DNA of 64,000 bases from Isoetes taiwanensis (Eukaryota > Streptophyta > Lycopodiopsida > Isoetales > Isoetaceae), in contig JAJEKV010000008.1 of NCBI GenBank assembly GCA_021234155.1, forward strand, positions 6,014,945 through 6,078,944, written 5' to 3'. This document shows positions 35,245 through 44,040 of this stretch, one piece after another (the first letter of the stretch is position 1; every line of letters starts with the position of its first letter). A program made the translations under genes and the position numbers. Below the pieces are notes generated by a model. The model was not told the DNA's origin and did not search any database. It was given only the letters and a program-made list of their open reading frames with translations.

Positions 35245-36102
35245 CTTATGAAAACAAGAGACGCGTCACGCGATAAATAAGCATAAAGCGTGGGCATCTT
35301 TGAAGAGCATGGGCCGGAAGTAGCCCGCCAAAAGAATTTTTATGTGCGAAGGCAAAGCGTCACCACTAAAATGACCACCACCAAGCCCATCGAAGGCTTG
35401 TCGAACAATATCGGGCACCTCATGAGGGAGGACACAACGACGGAGGACCATGTCTTTGCCTCGTTTATACAAATAGCCCGCAACCATGGTATAGTCACAC
35501 ATTTCGCTGGAGAAACCGGCGGCATGAGCCATTGTCTGGAGAGAGTCCGGATCTGCGGAGGAAGAGCACCGGTGAGAAGATATTGCTGAAAGTTGTGAAA
35601 CCAATGGGGCGCGTGGCCATGACCAGAACAATTGAGCGAAAGGCGCCGAAAACACCCGCGGAGGGATCATCCGTGTGGATGCGTGAAAGATAATCGCACC
35701 ACATGAGATTTGGCTCCCTTTATGAACAATTTCGTCAGCGAGCTAACTCTTGCGCGTAAGAAGGACCCAAATGAGCAATGCGTCCCTGGTAATACCTTTG
35801 TTGATCACATAAAGAAGAGCTTGATGATCAACAAAGAACTTGATCCGCTTCCCACAAAAATAATGTCGGAAACGTTGGACACAAAAAGACTAAGCCCAAG
35901 GCTTCCCCTTATTGGCGTAATAGTTGCGCCAAATTCTATTGAGTTTCCTGAAGGGCATAGCGGATGGGTTTATCCGTGGTTTCATCATAGGCCTGAGAGA
36001 GAACAGCACCAATTGCAAAGGCAGAGACGTCAACATGAACATGAAAGGGCTTGCCCCATTGAGGAGGAACAAGTACCGGGCCGAGTAAAAAGTTTCCCCA
36101 CT

Positions 36103-36870
36103 TCAACCTCCGAAAGCGGCTTCCGCTTGGGGATTCCAAGCCCAAGTGGATTCATCACCCGTGAGTTTATGAATGGGGTCAGCTATAGTTGTAAGTCCAG
36201 GAATGAAGGTGGAATAGTAATTTACCTTACCCAGGAAAGAGCGTGTCTCTTTGATATTAGACGGTGCTTGAGCTTTCAGTACACAACTGATTTTAGCAGG
36301 ATCCGCGGTGATGCCTTCTTTACTTACCACATGACCCAAAAGAACACCGGAGGTGACACAGAAAGTGCACTTCTCGGGATTGAGACTAATGCCCGATTCA
36401 TCACATTTTTGAAAAACGAGTTCCAATTTTTCCAAATGATCTTCCATGGAGCTATAGGCAGAAAAATCATCTTGAAAGATCTGAAGAAAAGGTTTATCCT
36501 TCATAAAGTCTTGAAAGACGGAGAGCATGATGCGCTGAAAAGTTGAAGGAGAGTTTGACAAACCAAAAGGGACCACCTTGTAGGCAAAAGTGCCCCACGG
36601 GGTGGTGAAGGTGGTTTTGAGTTGATCTTCTTGCTTGATAGAAATTTGATTGTACCCAGAAAAACCATCCATGAAAGAGTACATCTCATGACCAGCAACT
36701 TCTTCAAGAACCTGGTCAGTGAAGGGAAGCGGAAAGTGATCACGCTCCGTTGCTTGATTGAGTTTTCTGTAATCCACGCAAACGCGGATCTTACCATTGT
36801 GTTTGAGAGCAATGACGATGGGGCTCACCCATTCAGAATGTTTGACCTCATAAATCAGGCCAGCAGCCAA
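36103..36870 (-). pseudogene. Reverse transcriptase domain of the gypsy element
   Basis: A 255-codon open stretch spans RT from the EVKHSEWVSPIVIALKHNGK fingers region, through the LNQATERDHFPLP and FMDGFSGYNQI motifs, the catalytic FQDD (normally Y/F-x-DD, so both aspartates are kept) and FCVTSGVLLGHVVSKEGI, to the start of the connection domain (RSFLGKVNYYSTFIPGLTTI). It copies element RNA into cDNA in cytoplasmic particles. It is open but isolated from gag by the nested insertion at 37078, so no full polyprotein can be made. Confidence 0.85.
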
Positions 36871-37077
36871 GAGTTTGTCAATTTTAGCCTTGACGCGGTC
36901 ACGGTAATTTGGGTTGAGCCTGTACTGTCGTTGCTAGATTGGTCTTGCATCAGATTTGGTAGGAATGGTGAGTTCCCCCAATTCTTTTTTGATACCTCGA
37001 AGGTCTTTGTATCTCCAAGCAAAAATATGTTTGAATTTCTTGAACAGCGTCACAGCGCATGCTTTATAGGTTGGTGG

Positions 37078-37284
37078 TGTTGGAATATATCAATCCTCCA
37101 CCTCATCATATAGGCCACGTCATCATATGACATGGCAATCTACAATAAAGAGTCGTGTCTGTTCATATGTAGAGTCGCATCTTCCTTATATATCAAGCTA
37201 GGTGTGGAGCTTGTCCCACCGAGTTTTCTCTATTGAATAATATATCTGCATTATAGTTACATCTGTTCATTCCTAAATTTATCA
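37078..37284 (+). repeat. 5' LTR of the non-autonomous element
   Basis: 207 bp starting TGTTGGAATATATCAATCC and ending AAATTTATCA. It contains a TATA-like TTATATATCAAGC (about 37186-37198), a likely promoter. I see no difference from the 3' LTR, implying a recent insertion. Confidence 0.95.
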
Positions 37285-37297
37285 TGGTATCAGAGCC
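37285..37297 (+). promoter_or_regulatory. Primer binding site, initiator tRNA-Met
   Basis: TGGTATCAGAGCC directly abuts the 5' LTR. It is complementary to the 3' end of plant initiator tRNA-Met, used by most plant Copia elements to prime minus-strand cDNA. Confidence 0.93.
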
Positions 37298-37325
37298 TGT
37301 AGGCTCTTGATCTTGGGACCTGAGT

Positions 37326-39437
37326 ATGGAGGAGAAGCCGGATAGAGATACAGGGAAACCGCCTACAGAAGAGAAGACATCAAAGACATCAAGGAAGAAG
37401 AAACGGAATGCTATATCTCAGAAATTGAAGGTATTTAAATTAAAAATCAAAACTGGCATAACTGCATGTTTTGCTATTTCCTTCTGTATTCTGGAAGAGG
37501 GGCCGGATAATGCCAGGAGCAACGGGTTTTGCATGGATTTTCCATCATTCAAGGAAGCAGAGTGTTGCACAGAATCGTCAGCATGCTATGCTAGACAAAA
37601 GGATATGGCAGAAGAAACTGAGGAATGCAAAATAATTACCCACCAGATTGGGAAGGCGGAAGGGACAGAGATAAACCTCCCTATGGATGCCGTTGAAGAA
37701 GTTGGAGCCCAGGCCGATGTTGATGGGAGTACAGATAACCCCAATTACGAAGCAGACATAGCCCAATTCGAAGCCCTTTGCCACAATTATGTGGAAGAAA
37801 ACAGAAAGGCCATGGCCGTTGTAGCAGATTCTGCAAATGCCATCGAAGAGGTTGCAGAAGACTTAAAAGCCAAATCTGGCTTTGACATGGTCGGATTTGA
37901 AGCCCACAGGGCCAAGAAGAATGATAATCCCCTTAGGTTGGAGTTCTTTACAGGGGCCGTTCATGCAAAAGAAGGAAGGCACAGAAACTTTGAGGCCAAG
38001 ATTAGAGCGCTCTCAGTTGGGGCCGCTGTAATGATGAAAAATAGGATTCCCTTAAATAAAGGAGGAGGGGCAACTAATTCTGCAGAGATCCTTGGCCAGA
38101 CACAAATATCTTATGAAGACAAGGCGGCAGTTGGAGTTGCTGATTGTGTCCATGAAGACCCACAAATATTAAGAAACGATACAGGGAAGAATAACTCTGG
38201 GATTTTATATGCCGCAGTAGAAAACCCAGCGCAGATGGAGATATCCCAGGGCCAGCTGCTGGTGTTGCCATTGCTCCATAATACAGAAGTAGCCACCGTT
38301 GAAGCTCTTGATGTTGATGCAGCCGTTGAAACCCCAAATGGACACAAGCCTGTTGGAGATGGCCAGAAGGATGCCGTTACCCTGCCTGTACCTGCCAGTG
38401 AGAAGGATAAAATGGGGACGGGTTTGTGCTTTGTGACAGGGGCAGTTGATGCAGCCAAGGCAGACTTTGTTGAAGACGCTGAAGCCCAGGTAGCCAGATC
38501 TATAGCCTTCGCAAAATCGGCAATGGGAAATGCCGTTGAATACCCTTTTCCTAGCAATGTGGCGGATGCTAAATCTATGGCAGGTCGTCAGACGGACCTA
38601 GAATCCCATTTGGTGGCCGTGCAAGCTGCGGCTCTAAACAGTTTCACAGATACAGATTTTGATCCCAAATTCTATGTAGATCTGTCACTCACAAAATTTT
38701 TAAACTCAACCCGGGACGCTTTCCAAGCTCAGATTAGAAATCGCCAATGCAGTCTTATTGCAGAAGGCCATCCGCATAAGGAGCTTCTTGAAGGCATTCA
38801 TGATAGGGTAGATACAAAGTTTCCCAATTTTTACTCATATGAGAAGCTCAAGGAAGCTACAGATGAGGTTACAGATTTGCAAAATGAGAAGGGTGCAGCT
38901 GCCAAGGACAGAAGTGGACGAGCAGGAGATGCAAAACAATTATCTAGAGAGGTTTCTGACAGTGCAAGAGAAAAAGCTCAAGCTGCAAAGGAGTTTCCAG
39001 AGGAGGCTAAAGCGGCTGCAGACTATGCAAAAGGCAAGGCTGGTCACGCTACTGGATATCCAAATTTATTTAAATTACAGATAAATGCTAGGGGAAAAGC
39101 CATGAAGATATTGAGTAGTAGACCTATGGATCAGGCACATGGCAGCACATCTGAGACAGTAGAAGACGTTAATGCTGCTGCTCATAACGCACAGCTCTCC
39201 ACGGGCCCAGTGCAAATTGAAGATCCAGAGATTCAGGGAGGGCCCAAGCTTCGGACTGCAGATCAAGATCAAGATACAGATGAAGAAGCTAATTCCAAAG
39301 GTATTCATTTGAGTTCTAATGGCATAATCTTTAGCTGCTTAAGGGAGGGAATGATGAATATAAGCAGCCTAAAGAATGCTACCAGAATAGACATGCTTAA
39401 GAATGTGAAAGAAGAGATGACTCCTTTAGCATGTTGA
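37326..39437 (+). CDS. 703-aa non-retroviral protein encoded in LTR element
   Basis: Intact ORF filling the element, ATG 41 bp after the LTR end region. N-terminus is basic and Lys-rich (TSKTSRKKKRN). The middle is Ala/Glu/Val-rich with loosely repeated helical segments (ADSANAIEEVAEDLKAKSG, VDAAKADFVEDAEAQVARSI). Near residues 440-480, DFDPKFYVDLSL resembles the N-terminal region of plant trehalases (family knowledge; short match). Residues about 520-590 (GRAGDAKQLSREVSDSAREK, AAADYAKGKAGHATG) resemble 11-mer repeats of LEA group 3/4 (LEA_4) proteins. It could be a chimera of captured host fragments or a diverged LEA-like protein. No Gag or Pol motif is visible. Function unknown; expression would be from the LTR promoter. 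Confidence 0.7.
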   Translation: MEEKPDRDTGKPPTEEKTSKTSRKKKRNAISQKLKVFKLKIKTGITACFAISFCILEEGPDNARSNGFCMDFPSFKEAECCTESSACYARQKDMAEETEECKIITHQIGKAEGTEINLPMDAVEEVGAQADVDGSTDNPNYEADIAQFEALCHNYVEENRKAMAVVADSANAIEEVAEDLKAKSGFDMVGFEAHRAKKNDNPLRLEFFTGAVHAKEGRHRNFEAKIRALSVGAAVMMKNRIPLNKGGGATNSAEILGQTQISYEDKAAVGVADCVHEDPQILRNDTGKNNSGILYAAVENPAQMEISQGQLLVLPLLHNTEVATVEALDVDAAVETPNGHKPVGDGQKDAVTLPVPASEKDKMGTGLCFVTGAVDAAKADFVEDAEAQVARSIAFAKSAMGNAVEYPFPSNVADAKSMAGRQTDLESHLVAVQAAALNSFTDTDFDPKFYVDLSLTKFLNSTRDAFQAQIRNRQCSLIAEGHPHKELLEGIHDRVDTKFPNFYSYEKLKEATDEVTDLQNEKGAAAKDRSGRAGDAKQLSREVSDSAREKAQAAKEFPEEAKAAADYAKGKAGHATGYPNLFKLQINARGKAMKILSSRPMDQAHGSTSETVEDVNAAAHNAQLSTGPVQIEDPEIQGGPKLRTADQDQDTDEEANSKGIHLSSNGIIFSCLREGMMNISSLKNATRIDMLKNVKEEMTPLAC

Positions 39438-39461
39438 AGAGAGCAAGCAGATCTTTGAGAT

Positions 39462-39728
39462 ATGTGTTACGAATTTGCAGACGATCCAGACATGATGCAA
39501 TCAATCTTGGAAGGTAGTAATATGAATTTGATGTTCCCAGAAGTTGTAAATGTTTTTGATAAAATTCCGCAAGCTGAAACTGGAGAATTTGAAAGGAGAA
39601 ATTCATACATGAAGAGAAAACTTCCTGATACATATTCCAAGAACAAGAACATTCAGAAGAACATTAGAAAATGCAGAAAACGCCAAAGATGGCTCACGCA
39701 TCAACCTGGACATGATGATTTTGGATAG
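39462..39728 (+). CDS. Short downstream ORF (88 aa) in LTR element
   Basis: Lies between the 703-codon ORF and the polypurine tract, in a different register. Encodes DDPDMMQSILEGSNMNLMFP and a Lys/Arg-rich C-terminus (KNIRKCRKRQRW). I do not recognise it. It may be a leftover of a captured 3' exon, and coding status is uncertain. Confidence 0.3.
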   Translation: MCYEFADDPDMMQSILEGSNMNLMFPEVVNVFDKIPQAETGEFERRNSYMKRKLPDTYSKNKNIQKNIRKCRKRQRWLTHQPGHDDFG

Positions 39729-39742
39729 TTGAGGTGTTCGTC

Positions 39743-39753
39743 TTGAGGGAGGG
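39743..39753 (+). promoter_or_regulatory. Polypurine tract
   Basis: TTGAGGGAGGG ends exactly one base before the TGTTGG start of the 3' LTR, the required position for plus-strand priming. Confidence 0.88.
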
Positions 39754-39960
39754 TGTTGGAATATATCAATCCTCCACCTCATCATATAGGCCACGTCATC
39801 ATATGACATGGCAATCTACAATAAAGAGTCGTGTCTGTTCATATGTAGAGTCGCATCTTCCTTATATATCAAGCTAGGTGTGGAGCTTGTCCCACCGAGT
39901 TTTCTCTATTGAATAATATATCTGCATTATAGTTACATCTGTTCATTCCTAAATTTATCA
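39754..39960 (+). repeat. 3' LTR of the non-autonomous element
   Basis: Same 207 bp as 37078-37284, ending ATCA at 39960, followed by the target duplication GGTGG. Confidence 0.95.
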
Positions 39961-39965
39961 GGTGG

Positions 39966-42900
39966 AAGTTTAGCAGCTAAGCGAACGGGTTGATTGTTTC
40001 CGATGTCCACGATTTCCACTTCGGGAGTTTGAATGTGAGGAACAACCTCCGTGTCCTGAACCTGATGAGCAGGAGGCTGAAGCATGACGGGAGGAGCAGC
40101 ATTTTGCGTTGTGAAGAAAAGAGGTTGCTGAGCGTCATCAAGCAAGGGTTGCTGCATGATGGCATGAACATCAACTGTGTCTGAAGAAGGAATTGGGTCC
40201 GAAAAATGATCAAGACGTTGAATGCGATTGCAGGAAGCCAGGTAAGGGTCCAAAAGAGCGGCCACAGCCTGGTCCTGGTCGAGCGTCATGTCACCCCAAG
40301 GATCAGCATACTCAGGGTAAGATGAGAGAGGGAGACCCGCTGGAGGAGCTTGAACATGATAAATATTTTGTGCTTCTTCAGAGTCAGTGTCAGAGATGGA
40401 AGGTTCAGCATTCTCGACAGAGATCAGTTGGCCAGTTTCCAGATCCATGGTGGCATTGAGATGGCCATCAGTGATAACAAGTTGGTCCGTGGCCCAGTAA
40501 TGAATACTCTTAGCCTGGCGGAGAAAAGGTCGTCCAACCAGCATTTCATAATCACCAGGATCTTCTCCTGCTCTCCAAACACCAAATTCCAAGGGGAATT
40601 TGAGATCACCAATGCTGATGTGGAGAAGAGGAGTGACGCCTTGAGGGCGCGTGATATGGCCATTTGCCAACTTGATATCATAAGGGGCACGGTATAATTG
40701 TTTGATGCCCAATTGCTTTCTGAGTTTATCAGTAATGAGATTGACAGCACTACCACCATCAATTTGGACATGATGGATATGTTGATTGCCCACCGTGGCA
40801 TGCACCGTGGGTGTTGAAGTTGCAACAACTCCAACCAGAACCGTGGGAAGAGGTAACAGATCTTTGAGAGCCGGACAGAGTTTCAAAATGGTGGCCAGGC
40901 TCAAAGGAATCTTGATCTTGGCAAGTTCTTCCTGAAGTTCTAAAGGAACATGTGAAAAGGGATCCGCAGGGTCCAATGGAGCTGGGGACTGTGGTAAAGA
41001 AGCAGAGACTTCTTTGAGAAGCTCGACCTCAGCAGCAATATTTGGATATGGCTGAGAGCGTGCACTGGTGGATGATGACGGCGCTGCCTGACGCTGCTGA
41101 GCCCGGGTGGTGGCGTGAACATTTGCCAAGATTCGACCTTCCGCAGCCTGCATGAGTTTCAGAATACTTTGTCTCACTTTAGGCATGACGTGAGGCATAA
41201 GTTTGTCAAGATCAGGTGCGAAGTGAACTTTTTTATCATCTTCATGCGGGACAGTTTCCACAGCAAAAGCAGGTTGCGTGTCATGAGGAATGATGGTCAA
41301 AGGTCGTGAAGCCCGAGTGTGACGCGAGACAAGACCAACCCAATTGGACTGTTGGACGGGAGGGTTGAGAGCCTGATAAATCTCCTCCTGAGCTTGTTGA
41401 TATTGATCCATAGGATTGGAAGTAGACGCTGCTTGGTGAGGTCTCTGTTGTTGAGGCGGCCGAGGAGGCTTTCTTAAAACAGGACGAGGGCCCTGTTTAC
41501 CGTTGGCCACCCACAGTTGATAAGCCGTGAGACGGACAGAAGCTGGTTGATTGGAACCCGGAAGTTGAACTTGAACTTGAGGAAGCTGAGGACACGCCGT
41601 GGTGGTGTGACCCCATTCATGACAATGATAACATTGAGCCTTGGAAGGATCAAAGGGAGGACGATTGCCTTGTCCCCGTGGCTGCTGAGATTGCTGTGTT
41701 TGTTGATACTGCTGTGGTGGTTGATTTTGATATTGCTGAGGCTGATAGAACTGCTGTTGTTGAGGGGTGGTCTGGACTTGAAAGACCATTTTATTGCGAA
41801 AAGGTGTAGGATGAGAACGAGTGCATTCTTCCGTGGCGTGATTGCACATATTGCATCTTTTACAATGAGGAGGTCCATTGGAGGAGTTGCATTCATTTGC
41901 CAGATGACCTTGATATTTACAAATAGTGCACCAGATGTGAGCTCGTTGTGGATTTGCTTGCTGAGGCTGAACAGAGTTCTGGGGAACCATGACGGGGGGC
42001 ATGAAAGGGAGTTCCTGGAGAGCAACACCCCGAGAAGAAACATTGACCGAGTGATTGACCAATTCAATGGCCTGCTCCAGAGATTTGGAACGCAGGTATT
42101 CTGTCATGAGTCGAATGGCAGGAGGAAGGCCCTGCAGAAACCAGACGAGGATCTGGCTTTGCGTGGGGTACTCCTGGAGTTTACTGACGAGAATGTGAAG
42201 ACGGTCCGCAAAATCCCTGGCTGACTCCGTGGGCTCTTGTTGAAGGTCATTGAGTTGCTTGAGGAGTAACTGATCATCATCTGTGGTGCCATAATAAGAC
42301 AAAAAGGCAGTCTTCATTTCCTGCCAACTTTGTTTCCAGTGGCTTTTATTAGCCATCAACCACTGATGAGGGGCGCCACGGAGCGTGGTGGAAAAGATAT
42401 GGAATTTGAGTTGTGGTTGCGCATGACCATTCAGAATGGCCAAGGCTCCGAATTCTTACATATGAGCTTGAGCACTCTGATCCAAAGGTTTACCTTTAGT
42501 GTTGCCGAAAGTTGGATAAGTCAGCTTCAAATTTGGAGTGGGAGGTGAAGGCGGAACAGACGCATAGATAGGTGGATTTGGTGGAGGGTATGCGGAAGCA
42601 TAAAGAGGTGGAATAGCGTGAGGCTGAGAGTCTGGTGGTGGGACTGAAGAGACGTGTGGTCCAGAAAAAACAGCCTCAGGTGGTGAAGGACCTTGAGAGC
42701 TTTCCTCATGAGGCTTGAGATCTGTGGTTTGGTAAACAGGCAGAGCGTGCTGAAAAGATGGAGAAGTTGGAATGCCATGAACGTCAGGGCCAAAGGTGAC
42801 ATGATGGTAGCCCATTCCAGCAGGAGGAGAAGAAGGTTGGGATGGCTGAGGGGTGTGACCTGAGGAATATTTATGTAGGTGCTGTCAGGAGTCTGGAAAT

Positions 42901-43183
42901 AATGAGGCGTGGGCTGAACAGGGGTATGATGTGGAGACTGAGGTTGAGAGCAATGCCGACACACAGGGGGAGACCCTGGTCGAGACTGAGCGCGAGGAGT
43001 AGGAGGGGCCGACTGAGCGCGGGAGCGGATGCGGCCACCCTCAATGTCATAGGCAGAATCATACATATCCCTAACAGCTTCGCGGCGTTGATGGCGCTCC
43101 AGGCGAGCCGCCGTTTGGCAGAGAAGTTCTTCAGGAGTGAAACCTCGAGCCGACATGATGGAAGAAAGATCAGACCCGGCCAT
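39966..43183 (-). pseudogene. Ty3/gypsy gag and protease region
   Basis: Read right to left from ATG at 43183 (MAGSDLSSIMSARGFTPEEL). A Pro-rich N-terminal region is followed by a retrotransposon Gag domain (LRGAPHQWLMANKSHWKQSW ... SARDFADRLHILVSKLQEY ... FLQGLPPAIRLMTEYLRSKS), several CCHC-type zinc knuckles (CTICKYQGHLANEC, CYHCHEWGHTTTAC) and a retropepsin-like domain with DGGSAVN in place of the usual D-S/T-G and DYEMLVGRPFL. Lesions are a frame change near 42838 and an in-frame stop codon near 42456, just before FGALAILNGHAQ. The 3' end is cut by the nested LTR element at 39965. Gag would form the particle and the protease would process it. Confidence 0.88.
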
Positions 43184-43263
43184 GGCGGTGTTTGGTCAGG
43201 TTGAACTCTGCAAAGACACCCTCTGTGAGGACCCTTGAATCTAACAGGAGAATCCGGGGACTA

Positions 43264-43716
43264 TGTCACGCGGGATTTGCAAGAAAAACAAGGAAAAGAG
43301 AAGCGAAAACAAAACAAAACAATGAGATCACAACAATGAACTTCCTTGATATACATGAGCTCTCGCAATCGAGAGAAAACTGAAATGAGACAAGACTCAA
43401 AACTCATCCAAAAACTCATGTGCTAGCTCTACTCATATATATAGTACAATGGCCTTTGGCCCAATATAGACACTCTGACTGATTTCGGTGTCGACTCCTA
43501 GAAGGAGGCCTGATTTGCAGGAATGCTGGCGGTGCCTCTTGAAAAGCCTGAAATCACGTTGACGCTGACGCGGGCGGTGACGGGCCGTCACTTGTCTGAG
43601 CGCCGCCTCTTGTTGACGCCAGGCGTGGTCTTTGTCTGCGTGAAGTGGTCTGCTTGGTCTTCTGGCGAGCCTTTGACGACCGACCCAGCGCTGGTTGTGG
43701 ATCCTTGGCCTTGACA
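43264..43716 (-). repeat. Probable 5' LTR of the gypsy element
   Basis: The interval has LTR-like short inverted ends: minus strand begins TGTCAAGGCC (43716) and ends GTGACA (43264), upstream of gag. A TATA-like ACTATATATATGAG lies near 43430-43445 on the minus strand. The sequence after it (TAGTCCCCGGATTCTCC) sits where a primer site should be, but lacks a perfect TGG start, so the exact tRNA is unclear. The partner LTR is absent from the window, so ends are inferred. Confidence 0.6.
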
Positions 43717-44040
43717 CAGTCCGTCAGTATGCATGAATAGTCCCATACCGGGGGAGCCGCAGGGACTAACGAAAACCCACTCCCTAAGGTGCGGTCGCCT
43801 CCCCAGGCATTTTTTCTCTCGCCCCCTTGCTTCCTCCCCCTCTCTCCCCACCCCCCTCCTCCCCCTCCTTGTCCCCATCCTTCCCCATTACCCCTCCCCC
43901 TCTCATTGAAAAAAAAATGAGAGGGCCTGATCCTAAGACCCGATTACCGGACATCGACCTGAGGCCAGAGATATCTCGGCTGGTCGGACTTTATCGATTC
44001 CATTTTTTTATATTGAGGACAGTCTTATAGAGGCGCCATG
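43717..44040. other. Unassigned GC-rich segment with C-rich pyrimidine run
   Basis: Between the gypsy LTR and AT-rich DNA. It contains about 110 bp of almost pure pyrimidine (43800-43910: CCCCC/CTCC words) followed by an A-run and AGGCCAGAGATATCTCGGCT. No protein or RNA gene is recognised. The pyrimidine run is richer in C than the large polypyrimidine elements and lacks their CATCGTTTTTCC boxes. Confidence 0.4.

Larger units (their letters stand above)
34476..37077 (-). mobile_element. Ty3/gypsy retrotransposon pol region (copy B)
   Basis: Minus-strand pol of the gypsy element whose gag lies at 39966-43183; the two halves are separated by the nested LTR element. Read right to left it has reverse transcriptase (36870-36300; RVCVDYRKLNQATERDHFPL, MDGFSGYNQISIKQEDQLKT, FQDD in place of the usual YVDD), RNase H (about 36145-35936; HVHVDVSAFAIGAVLSQ), an H2C2-type integrase zinc region (about 35500-35280; HEVPDIV...HFSGDAL) and the integrase core (about 35200-34670; KWGMDFVGPMDPP, ADYIRSSRIM). 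Domain order RT-RNaseH-integrase is that of Ty3/gypsy. Several frame changes break it, and the element stops at 34476 without a 3' LTR, so it is truncated and non-autonomous. Confidence 0.88.
37078..39960 (+). mobile_element. Young non-autonomous LTR retrotransposon carrying a foreign ORF
   Basis: Complete element of 2,883 bp. Two 207-bp LTRs (37078-37284 and 39754-39960), apparently identical, begin TGTTGG and end ATCA. They are flanked by a 5-bp duplication GGTGG (37073-37077, 39961-39965). Immediately after the left LTR, TGGTATCAGAGCC (37285-37297) is the classic primer site for initiator tRNA-Met, as in Copia-type elements. GAGGGAGGG just before the right LTR is the polypurine tract. The interior has no Gag, protease, reverse transcriptase or integrase; it has a single long ORF (37326-39437). 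It must be mobilised in trans. It is inserted in the pol region of a gypsy element. Confidence 0.95.

Noticed and set aside
37078-39960. Complete autonomous Copia element
   Set aside because: Primer site and LTRs are Copia-like, but there is no Gag, protease, integrase or reverse transcriptase between them.
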